Shown piece by piece: positions 9,856 through 18,503 of a DNA stretch of 64,000 bases. The notes beneath the pieces were generated by a model. The model did not search any database and was not told where the DNA came from. It saw nothing but the letters and a program-made list of their open reading frames with translations. This DNA is from an uncultured Clostridia bacterium (GTDB taxonomy: Bacteria; Bacillota; Clostridia; TANB77; CAG-508), in NCBI GenBank assembly GCA_944388805.1, contig CALXKE010000005.1, positions 1-64,000 on the forward strand. Reading direction: 5' to 3'. The position numbers were made by a program, and so were the translations under genes. Each line of letters starts with the position of its first letter. Position 1 is the first letter of the stretch.

Positions 9856-10570
9856 TTGTGTATAACTTTATTATTTTTTTATTTTCTTTTTATTTCTATT
9901 TTTTTCTTTTTTTTGCTATTTTTTCTAAATTTTCTTCTTATTTTTTAATATAAAATTATATTACTAAAAAATAAAAACGGCTTATTTTTGATTTTCGTGC
10001 TTTACTTTTTTACTATTTTTTATTTTATTTTTTTATTTCTATATTTATTTTAGATATAAAATTATATTATTAAAAAATAAAATTGGCTTATTTTTGATTT
10101 TCGCGCTTCATCTTTTTTTATTATTTCTTTATTTTTTATTTAAAATTAATTCTTATTTTTTTATATTTTTTATATTTATTTTTTGTATAATTATTTTAAT
10201 TTTATATAAATAATTATTTCTTTTTTATATAAATAATTATTTTTTTATTATTTAATTTATTTTTTTATTAAATAATCTATTAATTAAATTTATTTTTTTT
10301 ATTAAATATTTTTTTATTTTAAAATTTAATTTTTTTATATTTTTAAATATTTGCTATTTCTTTTATTTTCTATTTTTATCTTTTTTTTTCTAATTTATTC
10401 TATTTTTTTCATTTTATATTTTTGTTTTTTTTATGTTTTGTTTCATTTTTTCTATTTTCTTTTTTTTTCTATTTTATTCTTTTTTTTACTATTTTTTTCT
10501 AATTTATTTAGATTTGCTTTTCTATTTTCTTTATTTTATATTAAAAAGTTATTACTTGTTTTTTGCCTAA
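9856..10570. other. AT-rich spacer between recF and dnaN
   Basis: This spacer of about 0.7 kb replaces the short yaaA (S4-domain) gene usual at this position in Firmicutes. It is T-rich on the plus strand and holds the 75-bp repeat pair. A Phe-rich frame at 10351-10602 has no ribosome-binding site and is not a gene. No yaaA remnant can be recognised. Confidence 0.7.
9947..10125. repeat. direct repeat of about 75 bp, same family as the 0.7-kb repeat
   Basis: Two copies (9947-10021 and 10052-10125) share ATATAAAATTATATTA, then AAAAAATAAAA and GGCTTATTTTTGATTTTCG. Related words occur at about 511, 1219 and 1924. The family is therefore dispersed through the AT-rich spacers left of the origin and avoids the genes. 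No function is visible. Confidence 0.65.
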
Positions 10571-10602
10571 TTATCCACAATCTTTTCATAAAAAGTGGAT
10601 AA
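10571..10602. promoter_or_regulatory. two facing DnaA boxes downstream of dnaN
   Basis: TTATCCACA (10571-10579) matches the DnaA-box consensus exactly. AGTGGATAA (10594-10602) is a reverse-strand box with one mismatch. They lie outside the main origin and may titrate DnaA. Confidence 0.55.
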
Positions 10603-10607
10603 CTATA

Positions 10608-10641
10608 AAAAATATTAAAGGTAGAAATACTTCCACCTTTA
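10608..10641 (-). terminator. dnaN: dnaN terminator
   Basis: On the minus strand AAAGGTGGAA pairs with TTCTACCTTT (one G-U pair), followed by an AATATTTTTT tail. It overlaps the dnaN stop codon and separates dnaN from recF-gyrB. Confidence 0.7.
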
Positions 10642-11757
10642 ATCTTCTTTTAATCTAATTGGTAAAATCATATATACATAATCATTATTTTCCACTGATT
10701 TTATTAAACATGGAGATATACTACTTCCAAACTCTATATATACTTCTTCATCATCAATTGCTTTTAAACTATCTAGAAAATATTTTGGATTAAACCCTAC
10801 TTCTAAGTTCTTCCCTTCTGTTGAAACATATAATTCCTCTTTCGCATCTCCCGTTTGATTCGTACATAAAATGGTTACTTTTCCTATATCAACCTGTACT
10901 TTTACAGGATATTTCTTCTCTTTTTCTACTGAAGATGAAGAAATTAAACTAATTCTTTCAAAACTATCTTGTATACTGTTTTTATTTACCTTTATTCTGG
11001 TTTCCCAAGTATTTGGAATAACATTTTTATAATTTAAAAATTCACCATCCAAAATTCTTGTAACGATTTTACAATTATCCATTTCAAATAGAGCTTGATT
11101 CTTTGAAACTCCCATTTTTATTGGTTCAAATGAATCTGTAATAATTTTATTTAATTCTATTAATGTTTTTCCTGGAATAACTGCACTAAAATCATTACTT
11201 TGTTTTGTTAAAAATACTTTTCTTAATGCCAATCTAAAACCATCTACAGCTACTAAACTTAATTTATTATTCTCAATTTCAAATAAGCAACCTGTAAAAA
11301 TTGGTCTACTTTCTTCAGTACTTGCTGCAAAAATTGTTCTTCTTATCATATTTTTTAATACATTTTGATCAATTTCAATAGAATTCTCAACTTCTATTTT
11401 TGGTAATTCTGGAAATTCTTCAGGATTCATTGTTGCTAATTTATACAAAGACCCTTCACATTCAATTTCCAATAGATTATTCGCATTTAATGATATTTTT
11501 ATTTCTGTATCAGGTAATTTTCTGATAATTTCACTAAACATAATCGCATTTACTACTGTACTTCCTTGTTCTAATACATCACATTCCATTACATATTCTA
11601 TACCTATTTCTAAATCATAGGTTGTTAATTTAATTTCATTATCATTTGTTTGAATTAGAATTCCTTCTAGTATAGGCATTGTTGTTTTAGAAGCTACACC
11701 TTTTACTACGGAATTCAAGGCTTTAATAAGTTTGTCTTTATAACAAACAATCTTCAT
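10639..11757 (-). CDS. dnaN: DNA polymerase III beta sliding clamp
   Basis: The 372-residue beta clamp forms a ring that tethers DNA polymerase III to the template. The three-domain clamp fold is recognisable from start to end (N-terminal MKIVCYKDKLIKAL, central FEIENNKLSLVAVDGFRLA, C-terminal YVYMILPIRL). The ATG is preceded by AAGGAGGAATCGCC. It lies downstream of dnaA in the conserved dnaA-dnaN order, with a 0.3-kb spacer full of DnaA boxes between them that suggests autoregulation by DnaA. Confidence 0.98.
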   Translation of the reverse strand: MKIVCYKDKLIKALNSVVKGVASKTTMPILEGILIQTNDNEIKLTTYDLEIGIEYVMECDVLEQGSTVVNAIMFSEIIRKLPDTEIKISLNANNLLEIECEGSLYKLATMNPEEFPELPKIEVENSIEIDQNVLKNMIRRTIFAASTEESRPIFTGCLFEIENNKLSLVAVDGFRLALRKVFLTKQSNDFSAVIPGKTLIELNKIITDSFEPIKMGVSKNQALFEMDNCKIVTRILDGEFLNYKNVIPNTWETRIKVNKNSIQDSFERISLISSSSVEKEKKYPVKVQVDIGKVTILCTNQTGDAKEELYVSTEGKNLEVGFNPKYFLDSLKAIDDEEVYIEFGSSISPCLIKSVENNDYVYMILPIRLKED

Positions 11758-12079
11758 GGCGATTCCTCCTTATAAATATATATAATATTTTTAGTAGTAA
11801 TAGTATTAGGGATTGTGGAAACTGTGGAAAACTATGTTGATAGTTACAATCCCTAGCAAAATTACTGTTTATAATTTAGTGGAAAACTTACAAAATAATC
11901 CACATCCTTTTGTTACAATTGTGTAAAAGTGAGTTATAAACAAATTTTTAACAGCTTATTAACAGGAAGTTGTGGATATTCTTTTTAGCTATTCCGTAAG
12001 AATAGAAAGATTATCTTTTTAAGAACAAACTTTCTATCAAACACAATTTTCAAAAATGTATTTTCAATGTGCAAATTTA
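11758..12079. promoter_or_regulatory. dnaA-dnaN spacer with DnaA boxes and a branched palindrome
   Basis: Box-like nonamers: TGTGGAAAC (11814), TGTGGAAAA (11823), AGTGGAAAA (11878), TAATCCACA (11896) and TGTGGATAT (11971). The first two lie inside a two-level inverted repeat. Its outer arms are TAGGGATTGT (11807-11816) and ACAATCCCTA (11846-11855); its inner arms are AACTAT and ATAGTT around GTTG (11830-11845). Firmicute origins are often bipartite around dnaA, so this is probably the second half of the origin and a DnaA-controlled leader of dnaN. Confidence 0.6.
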
Positions 12080-13432
12080 TTATTGTTTTCCATTTATAAT
12101 TATATTTTTCACACTATCCACAATTAACTTGGTATTATTTTTTTCTTTTACTTCTTTTTCTATTTTTTTACAAGCATGCATAACTGTAGAATGATCCCTA
12201 CCTCCAAAGTCTACTCCTATCTGAGGAAAAGACATATTGGCAATTTCTCTACAAAGATACATAGCAATTTGTCTTGGAAAGGCAATATCGTTTGAACGCT
12301 TATTTCCTGATAAATCATCTTTATTAATACTAAAATATTTTGCAACAGTTTCTTTTATAAAATCACAAGAAATGACTTTTTCACTTTCATATTTGAATTC
12401 ATTAATGATATTTTCAGCAAGTTCAATGGTGATTGGACTATGAATTAAAGAAGCTCTTGCAACAATTTTATTAAATACACCTTCTAATTCCCTAATATTT
12501 GAATCAATTTTATTTGCTATATCAGATAAAATAAAATCATCAATTAAAATATTTTCATCTTGTGCTTTTTTTCTTAAAATTGCTAAACGTGTTTCATAGT
12601 CAGGACAAGAAATATCAGCTAATAATCCCCATTCAAATCTAGACTTTAATCTATCTTCTAGAAATTGAATATCTCTTGGTGGTTTATCACTAGAAATGAT
12701 AATTTGTCTTCCATCTTCATATAAAGAATTAAATGTGTGGAAAAATTCTTCTTGAATACGTTCTTTTCCAGCTATAAATTGAATATCATCAATTAGCAAG
12801 ACATCAATACTTCTGTATTTATTGCGAAAAACTTCATTTTTATTATCTTTTATAGCATTTACTAATTGATTAGTAAATTTCTCTGAAGTAACATATAATA
12901 CATTTGTTTTACTATTATTTTCTAAAATTCGATTTCCAATAGCATGCATTAAGTGTGTTTTTCCTAAACCTACACCACCATATAAGAAAAGTGGATTGTA
13001 TGCTTTTCCAGGTTCATTTCCTACGGCCAAAGCTGCTGCGTGAGCAAAACGGTTACTATTTCCTACAACAAACGTTTCAAAAGTATATTTTGGATTTAAA
13101 GTTGATTTGTTTATTTCTACTTCTTCAGATGAATTCGTATTAGAATTATCTCTAATGACAATTTCGTCATTTTGCTCTTCTTTTGATAAATCAATAACAG
13201 AAAAAGTCCAATCTTTGTTGGTTATATATCGCAAGGTGTTAAAAATCAAACTTCTATACTTATTTTCTATAAAATCTTTTTGAAATTCTGAAATTGTTGT
13301 AAAAACAATATTATCACCATCAATACTTCTTATATCTAAAGGCAAAATCCAAGTATCATAAGATATTTTTGTTACTTCTGGTTTTAATAGTTCTTTTATT
13401 TTTGCAACTAATTCGTCTTTATCAATTGCCAT
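12080..13432 (-). CDS. dnaA: chromosomal replication initiator DnaA
   Basis: DnaA binds DnaA boxes and melts the origin. From the ATG at 13432 (MAIDKDELVAK, with AAGGGATGATGAA before it) it has 450 residues. Domain I interaction region is at the N terminus. The AAA+ core has Walker A GGVGLGKTHLMHA and Walker B LLIDDIQF. The domain IV helix-turn-helix ends in the DnaA signature GGRDHSTVMHAC. A 15-codon upstream extension from a GTG at 13477 is rejected because its codons are two tandem DnaA boxes read as protein. It is transcribed away from rpmH across the origin. Confidence 0.98.
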   Translation of the reverse strand: MAIDKDELVAKIKELLKPEVTKISYDTWILPLDIRSIDGDNIVFTTISEFQKDFIENKYRSLIFNTLRYITNKDWTFSVIDLSKEEQNDEIVIRDNSNTNSSEEVEINKSTLNPKYTFETFVVGNSNRFAHAAALAVGNEPGKAYNPLFLYGGVGLGKTHLMHAIGNRILENNSKTNVLYVTSEKFTNQLVNAIKDNKNEVFRNKYRSIDVLLIDDIQFIAGKERIQEEFFHTFNSLYEDGRQIIISSDKPPRDIQFLEDRLKSRFEWGLLADISCPDYETRLAILRKKAQDENILIDDFILSDIANKIDSNIRELEGVFNKIVARASLIHSPITIELAENIINEFKYESEKVISCDFIKETVAKYFSINKDDLSGNKRSNDIAFPRQIAMYLCREIANMSFPQIGVDFGGRDHSTVMHACKKIEKEVKEKNNTKLIVDSVKNIIINGKQ

Positions 13433-13878
13433 TTCATCATCCCTTCTTTTAAAAAAGTTATCCACAAAGTTATCCACAAATGTTGATAATATTGTAATAA
13501 TTCTGTAATAAAATTCGTTTTTTATACGAACAAAAATTTAAGTATTTTCAACAAAAAATGAATATTTTTTATGCTTTTCATATCATAACAAAATTATATA
13601 AAATAAGTCAATAGAATTGTGGAAAAAATTTTTTAATTGTGGAAAACATAACAAAAAACTGTGGAAAACTAAGCTTTTTTTACAAAAATATTACAAAAAA
13701 ACGATAAATGTTTCACAGAAAAACCTTCTCAATTCGACATTAATAAAGTGAAAAAAAATGGAAATGCTCTTGACAATTGCATTTATTTTAATGTATAATC
13801 GATATGCTTATTTAAAATTTAGCAAATATTTTCCAATTATGGAATTTATATATATAAAACAATAGGAGGTGCGAATAG
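13433..13878. other. oriC: replication origin (oriC), dnaA-rpmH spacer
   Basis: Two perfect TTATCCACA boxes (13458-13466, 13470-13478) lie just upstream of dnaA. Three TGTGGAAAA boxes (13618, 13638, 13660), spaced 20 and 22 bp, lie further right. Between and around them is AT-rich DNA that could unwind. Coding strand and base skew both switch here. TGTTTCACAGAAAAAC near 13709 resembles half of a parS site. This is the origin by position, box content and strand switch; the unwinding element cannot be pinned down by eye. Confidence 0.85.
13770..13799 (+). promoter_or_regulatory. rpmH promoter
   Basis: TTGACA (13770-13775) is followed by an 18-base spacer and TATAAT (13794-13799). It is a strong sigma-A-type promoter for the rpmH-rnpA operon, fired out of the origin. 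Confidence 0.8.
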
Positions 13879-14013
13879 ATGAAAAGAACATATCAACCAA
13901 AAAATAGACAAGAAAAGAAAGAACACGGATTTATGAAAAGAATGAAAACAAGATCTGGACAAAATATATTAAAAGCAAGAAGAGCAAAAGGTAGAAAAAA
14001 ATTAAGTGCTTAA
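13879..14013 (+). CDS. rpmH: 50S ribosomal protein L34
   Basis: This is a 44-residue, very basic ribosomal protein with the family start MKRTYQPKN and end [11 protein letters not shown]. It is a structural part of the large ribosomal subunit. AGGAGG precedes the ATG at a good distance. It is the first gene on the right of the origin and heads the rpmH-rnpA-yidD-yidC-jag operon, as in most Firmicutes. Confidence 0.97.
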   Translation: MKRTYQPKNRQEKKEHGFMKRMKTRSGQNILKARRAKGRKKLSA

Positions 14014-14041
14014 TTAATATATTGAATTTATCAGTTATTTT

Positions 14042-14100
14042 GAAAGGCCGCAAAAAGCGAGCCTTTTAAAAATAAATTCGCTTGTCTTTTTTCATAATCT
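14042..14100 (+). promoter_or_regulatory. hairpins in the rpmH-rnpA spacer
   Basis: AAAGGC (14043-14048) can pair with GCCTTT (14061-14066). An alternative pairing is AAGCGA with TCGCTT further on. The two exclude each other, so it may be an attenuator that lowers rnpA relative to rpmH. The assignment is tentative. Confidence 0.3.
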
Positions 14101-14130
14101 TTGCTTTTCTTTAGGGGAAAGGACTAAAAA

Positions 14131-14478
14131 ATGAAGCAAACAAAAATGTTAAAGAAAAATTATGAATTCAAGAATGTTTTAAATAGAGGAAAATGTTATG
14201 CAGGGAAATATATTGCCATTTTCGTAAGAAAAAATAATAAAAATATCAATTTTTTAGGAATAGCCGTTAGTTCTAAATTAGGAAAAGCAGTAAAAAGAAA
14301 CTATGTAAAAAGAATAATAAGAGAAAGTTATAAAGAAATAGAAGAACACATAAAAACAGGATATGATATTGTTTTTATTTGGAAAAAAAAACAAGAAATT
14401 GAAAAGGCTTGTTATGATTTTGTGAAAAAAGATATCAGAAAAGTGTTTAATGAGGCTACATTGTTTTTAGAGGGATAA
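14131..14478 (+). CDS. rnpA: ribonuclease P protein component
   Basis: This 115-residue protein subunit binds the RNase P RNA and helps cleave tRNA 5' leaders. The basic RNR-type helix is visible (KLGKAVKRNYVKRIIRES, residues about 50-68), as is the N-terminal strand pair with FLGIAVSSK. The ATG has GGGGAAAGG upstream. It lies 1 bp ahead of yidD, in the standard order. Confidence 0.96.
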   Translation: MKQTKMLKKNYEFKNVLNRGKCYAGKYIAIFVRKNNKNINFLGIAVSSKLGKAVKRNYVKRIIRESYKEIEEHIKTGYDIVFIWKKKQEIEKACYDFVKKDIRKVFNEATLFLEG

Positions 14479-14479
14479 T

Positions 14480-14698
14480 ATGAGGAAGATATTTATTTTT
14501 TTAATCGTATTTTATCAAAAACATATTTCTTGTTGGTTAGAACAGAAAAATATTAGATGCAAATATTATCCTACGTGTTCGGAATATGCAAAGCAAGCAA
14601 TAGAAAAATATGGCACAATAAAAGGTGGCTTTCTATCAGTAAAAAGGATTTTAAAGTGTAATCCTTTCTCAAAAGGTGGATACGATCCTTTAAAGTAA
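14480..14698 (+). CDS. yidD: membrane protein insertion efficiency factor YidD
   Basis: This 72-residue YidD family protein assists YidC-dependent membrane insertion. It has an amphipathic N-terminal helix (MRKIFIFLIVFYQKHIS) and the family motif CKYYPTCSEYAKQAIEKYG, ending with CNPFSKGGYDPL. Start is ATG directly after the rnpA stop, so translation is probably coupled. Confidence 0.95.
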   Translation: MRKIFIFLIVFYQKHISCWLEQKNIRCKYYPTCSEYAKQAIEKYGTIKGGFLSVKRILKCNPFSKGGYDPLK

Positions 14699-14704
14699 GA
14701 AAAG

Positions 14705-14812
14705 CGTGCGTTAACAAAATCAAAGATTTCGACGCACATATGTGAAGATTACTTCGTAGTACTTCACGTATATAGGATACTTAACCTTGTTGTATACGAA
14801 AAAATCTTATAT
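14705..14812 (+). promoter_or_regulatory. three hairpins in the yidC leader
   Basis: Three inverted repeats follow each other: GTGCGT/ACGCAC (14705-14736), GTGAAG/CTTCAC (about 14742-14767) and GTATA/TATAC (14769-14797). The 168-base gap in an otherwise tight operon, with this much structure, suggests a regulatory leader of yidC. No known riboswitch was recognised. Confidence 0.4.
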
Positions 14813-14866
14813 ATGCTCAAAACAAAAGTTAATTTTTTCTATACAATAAAACTAGGAGGAAGCAGA

Positions 14867-15766
14867 ATGTTTCAATTTTTTGCAAATATTTTTGGCTATT
14901 TATTAGCTTTTATATATGGATTTATAAATAATTATGGATTAGCCATTATTGTTTTTACCATTTTTATAAAGATTTTATTTATTCCATTTTCAGTTAAGCA
15001 GCAAAGGACTATGAAGAAAACGAATAAAATTCAGGAACAAATGAAAGTTATTCAATTTAAATATAAAAATAATCCTGAAAAAATGAATCAAGAAATGATG
15101 GAATTATATAAAACAGAAAAGATGAGTCCATTTAGTGGTTGCTTAACAGCTATTATACAAATTATTCTTTTATTCTCAATCTTTTATTTAGTAAGATCAC
15201 CATTAACATATATGCAAAATATACCAGAAGAGAATATGAATAATTATATTACACAATTACAGGAAAGTGGTAAATCCGTAAGCACAGCTTATCCTGAAAT
15301 CGATATTATTAGAGAATATGAATTCTTAAAAGAACAAAATCCAAATGATGAATATATTGATAGAGCAAATCTAGAAATGAATTTCTTAGGATTAGATTTA
15401 AGCAAAGTACCACAACAAAATTTAACAGATATCACAGTATATATTATCCCAGTATTGTATATTGCTTCTTCTTTTATATCAATAAAATTATCAACATCAA
15501 TGCAACAAAAGAATCAAAAAAAAGCAAAAGAAAGTGTTCCATTAGACGGAACAACAGGAAAAGAATTAGTTCCAGAAGAAGAGAAAAATGAAATGGATGC
15601 AGTAATGCAAACAAATAAAATGATGTCATGGTTTATGCCATTAATGTCTGTATCTGTAGCAATGATTGCACCATTAGGATTAGCTTTATATTGGTTAACA
15701 AATAATATTTTGATGATTATGGAAAGATTGATTTTAAATAAAGTAATAAAAACTGAGGAGGAATAG
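14867..15766 (+). CDS. yidC: membrane protein insertase YidC
   Basis: YidC/OxaA inserts proteins into the cytoplasmic membrane. I chose the ATG at 14867 because AGGAGGAAGCAG precedes it; an in-frame ATG at 14813 has no such site. The protein has 299 residues, with an N-terminal hydrophobic segment and the conserved FTIFIKILFIPFSVKQQ first core helix. A charged cytoplasmic hairpin (IQEQMKVIQFKYKNNPEKM) and three later membrane helices follow. The periplasmic loop between the first and second core helices is longer than in Bacillus (about residues 115-180). It is followed 4 bp later by jag. Confidence 0.95.
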   Translation: MFQFFANIFGYLLAFIYGFINNYGLAIIVFTIFIKILFIPFSVKQQRTMKKTNKIQEQMKVIQFKYKNNPEKMNQEMMELYKTEKMSPFSGCLTAIIQIILLFSIFYLVRSPLTYMQNIPEENMNNYITQLQESGKSVSTAYPEIDIIREYEFLKEQNPNDEYIDRANLEMNFLGLDLSKVPQQNLTDITVYIIPVLYIASSFISIKLSTSMQQKNQKKAKESVPLDGTTGKELVPEEEKNEMDAVMQTNKMMSWFMPLMSVSVAMIAPLGLALYWLTNNILMIMERLILNKVIKTEEE

Positions 15767-15770
15767 CAAG

Positions 15771-16469
15771 ATGGAAAAAACAATTATTTCAGAAGGAAGA
15801 ACAACGAATGAAGCGATTGAAAATGGATTAAAGCAATTAAGAGTTTCAAAGGATAAAGTAGAAATAAAAGTATTGGAAAATGAAGAAAAAAGAAGCTTTT
15901 TTAGTATTTTAGCACCAAGAGTTGTGAAAGTGGAAATGACATTGAAAGAAGATAAAATAGAAAAGAAAGAAATTAAACCTAAGAAAATCATTGAATTATC
16001 TGAAGAAGAACAAGAAAAAGCAGAAGAAAATGTAAAAATATTTATGGAAGAAATTATAAAAGAATTACCTGAAAATACAACTTATGCAATTCATAAAGAT
16101 AAAACAGGTTTAAATGTAGAAATATCAAATGAAAACTTAGGTTTTCTAATTGGATATAGGGGAGAGACATTATATGCTTTCCAAAATATTTTATCAGCAA
16201 TTGCAGGGAAAGAGATAGATAAAAAGGTTAGAGTTATTTTAGATATTGAAGGATATAAAGCAAAAAGAGAAAAAACATTAGAAGAACTTGCGGAAAAGGT
16301 GGCAAAAACAGTAATAAAAACAAGAAAACCTGTTAAATTAGAGCCTATGCAAGCATATGAAAGAAAAATTATTCATAGTAAATTACAACAAAATGATAAA
16401 GTACAGACGGAAAGTATAGGGGAAGAACCTAATAGAAGAATTGTGATTTCTTTAAAGAAAACAAAATAA
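15771..16469 (+). CDS. jag: RNA-binding protein KhpB/Jag
   Basis: This is a 232-residue protein of the KhpB/Jag family, linked to cell elongation and RNA binding. The Jag-N domain comes first (EGRTTNEAIENGLKQL). A KH domain carries LIGYRGETLYAFQ near residue 128, in place of the usual G-x-x-G with K. The R3H domain is at the C terminus (MQAYERKIIHSKLQ...). The ATG has GAGGAATAGCAAG upstream. It ends the rpmH operon with a terminator right after. Confidence 0.94.
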   Translation: MEKTIISEGRTTNEAIENGLKQLRVSKDKVEIKVLENEEKRSFFSILAPRVVKVEMTLKEDKIEKKEIKPKKIIELSEEEQEKAEENVKIFMEEIIKELPENTTYAIHKDKTGLNVEISNENLGFLIGYRGETLYAFQNILSAIAGKEIDKKVRVILDIEGYKAKREKTLEELAEKVAKTVIKTRKPVKLEPMQAYERKIIHSKLQQNDKVQTESIGEEPNRRIVISLKKTK

Positions 16470-16479
16470 AATAGAAATT

Positions 16480-16545
16480 TGAGGTCAAAGATCAAATTTT
16501 ATACGGAATGTGTATAAAAATTGTCTATGGCCTTATTTTTTTTGA
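16480..16545 (+). terminator. terminator of the rpmH-jag operon
   Basis: Outer arms AGGTCA (16482-16487) and TGGCCT (16528-16533) enclose a second stem TTTTATAC/GTATAAAA (16497-16519). TTATTTTTTTT follows. Confidence 0.65.
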
Positions 16546-16595
16546 TAAAAATGGATAAATTTTTAATAAGTATTTTAAAAATTGACATAATGTGA

Positions 16596-16601
16596 TATAA
16601 T
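16596..16601 (+). promoter_or_regulatory. mnmE promoter, extended -10
   Basis: TGATATAAT gives an extended -10 (TG at 16593-16594, TATAAT at 16596-16601), about 30 bases before the mnmE start. A TTGACA at 16582 is too close to be its -35. Confidence 0.5.
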
Positions 16602-16632
16602 CATGATTGACAAAAAAAGAGAGGTGAATTTC

Positions 16633-18004
16633 ATGAGTACAATCGCTTCCATATCTACGGCTCCTCGGGATTGGGGGAATCGGGATTATTAGAATGAGTG
16701 GAAAAAATTGCTTTGAAATATTAGAAAAAATATTTAAACCAAAGAAATCAGAAACCATAGAAGAAATAAAAGGATATACTATGAAATATGGGCATATCAT
16801 AGAAAATGAAAAAATAATTGATGAAGTATTGGTTTCTTATTTTAAAGAACCTATGAGCTATACAACAGAGAATATGTGCGAAATTAATTCACATGGTGGT
16901 AATATTGTCATGAAAAAAATATTAGAATTGTGCTTGAAGAATGGAGCACAACTAGCAGAACCAGGAGAATTTACAAAAAGAGCTTTTTTAAATGGTAGAA
17001 TTGATTTAACACAGGCGGAATCTGTTATTGATGTCATAAATGCTAAAAGTGAAAAAGAAGTACAAGCAGGCATCAAACAATTAGAAGGTGGATTATCTAA
17101 AGAAATTTCTACTATTAAACAAGAAATATTAGATGTTATGGTGAATATAGAAGTAGCTATTGATTATCCAGAATATGATGTAGAAGAAGTTACTAATAAT
17201 GAAATTATGAGTATGCTAGATAGTGTAGAAAATAAGCTAAATAAACTTGAAAAAAGTTTTGATAATGGAAAAATATTAAAAGAAGGAATCAAAACTGCCA
17301 TTATAGGAAAACCAAATGCAGGGAAATCTTCTCTTTTAAATAGGATTTTAAAAGAAGATAGGGCAATTGTAACTGAATTTGAAGGAACAACAAGAGATAC
17401 TATAGAAGAATTTGTAAATATAAATGGAATTCCTTTAAAACTAATTGATACAGCAGGTATTAGAAATGCCAAGGACGAAGTAGAAAAGATAGGAATCCAT
17501 AAATCAAAAGAAATTGCTAAAAATGCAGACTTAATTATTGCTATTTTTGATGCTTCTAAGCCATTATCAAAAGAAGACAAGGAAATTTTAGAAATTATAA
17601 AAGGAAAAAAAGTTATTATTTTATTAAATAAAATAGATTTACAACAAGAATTACACAAAGAAGATCAAGATTTTAAAGGAGTGGCAGACAGTATTATAGA
17701 AATATCTGCATTAAATAATATCGGAATTGATGATGTATATGCAGAAATCACAAAATTATTTGAAATCAATGAAATTAATATAGATAATGACTTAGTTATT
17801 ACGAATATTAGACATAAAAATTTAATACATCAAGCAATTGAAAGTATAGAAAAGACAAAAGAAACCATACAAGAAAAAATGCCAATTGATATCATTGCTG
17901 TTTATATAAAAGAAATTTTGGAAGATTTAGGAAATATCACAGGAGAATTTGTAACAGAAGATATTATCAATGAAATTTTTTCAAAGTTCTGTTTAGGAAA
18001 ATAA
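16633..18004 (+). CDS. mnmE: tRNA modification GTPase MnmE, +1 frameshift at a CGG codon
   Basis: MnmE works with MnmG to modify the wobble uridine of tRNAs (cmnm5U). The real start is the ATG at 16633, with GAGGTG before it: MSTIASISTAP. The next codon is CGG (16666-16668), and reading on in frame gives a stop eight codons later. Skipping the C at 16666 reads GGG ATT GGG GGA and restores PGIGGIGIIRMSG, the conserved N-terminal motif. The length 1372 is 3n+1, and the repaired protein has 456 residues. The rest is intact: G1 GKPNAGKSSLLN, DTAG, NKID, and a CLGK terminus with the catalytic Cys. See the findings on CGG. If the shift is not real, only a fragment from 16694 would be made. Confidence 0.9.
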
Positions 18005-18503
18005 TCTTAACAACAGCAAACGAGAATAAAAAATAAAAGAAAAATAATTAAAAGGAATATAATTTTATATCATGACACAAAAAGAAGCTTAAATTTAATT
18101 TTAAGGGCAAATAAAGACAAGTAAAAAATATATATCATAAAAATATAAAAAAATATTTATGACAGAAAAAAGTTTTAAGAAAAATATAAAAGATAGTAAA
18201 AAATAAGAAAATGTTGGTTTAAAAAAATAAAAAAAGTAAACCAAGAACAAAAAAGTTTAAAAAATTTACTCATAAATCAATGTGAACAAGGGGCGAACAA
18301 AAATCGAGCAACATCAGTAAAATAGCAAACTTTAGCATATCAATACATAAAAAACAGGCTTTATGTATACATTGTTCGCAAAACAAATGATTGATAAAAA
18401 GGCAATGTATGAAACAAGGTTTTACTAAAAAGTAAAATTAAAAACAAAAAAAGAACAAAACAAAACTTTCTGTTTCACACGGAATGAAAAAAGGAGAGAA
18501 AAA
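18005..18503. other. A-rich spacer between mnmE and mnmG
   Basis: 500 bp without a gene, strongly A-rich on the plus strand. It contains one hairpin (TACATAAA/TTTATGTA at about 18343-18371). TGTTTCACACGGAATG near 18471 keeps 8 bases of the parS consensus left arm. A weak promoter for mnmG is presumably here, but no clear boxes were seen. Confidence 0.6.

Noticed and set aside
13433..13477. Upstream extension of dnaA from a GTG
   Set aside because: The extra codons are two tandem DnaA boxes; the ATG at 13432 has the proper site and family start.
13709..13724. parS site TGTTTCACAGAAAAAC (and 18471-18486)
   Set aside because: Only the left half matches the parS consensus; too degenerate to call.
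16694..18004. mnmE starting at the internal ATG 16694
   Set aside because: It would lack the conserved N-terminal GIGGIG motif and has no ribosome-binding site; the frameshift reading explains both.
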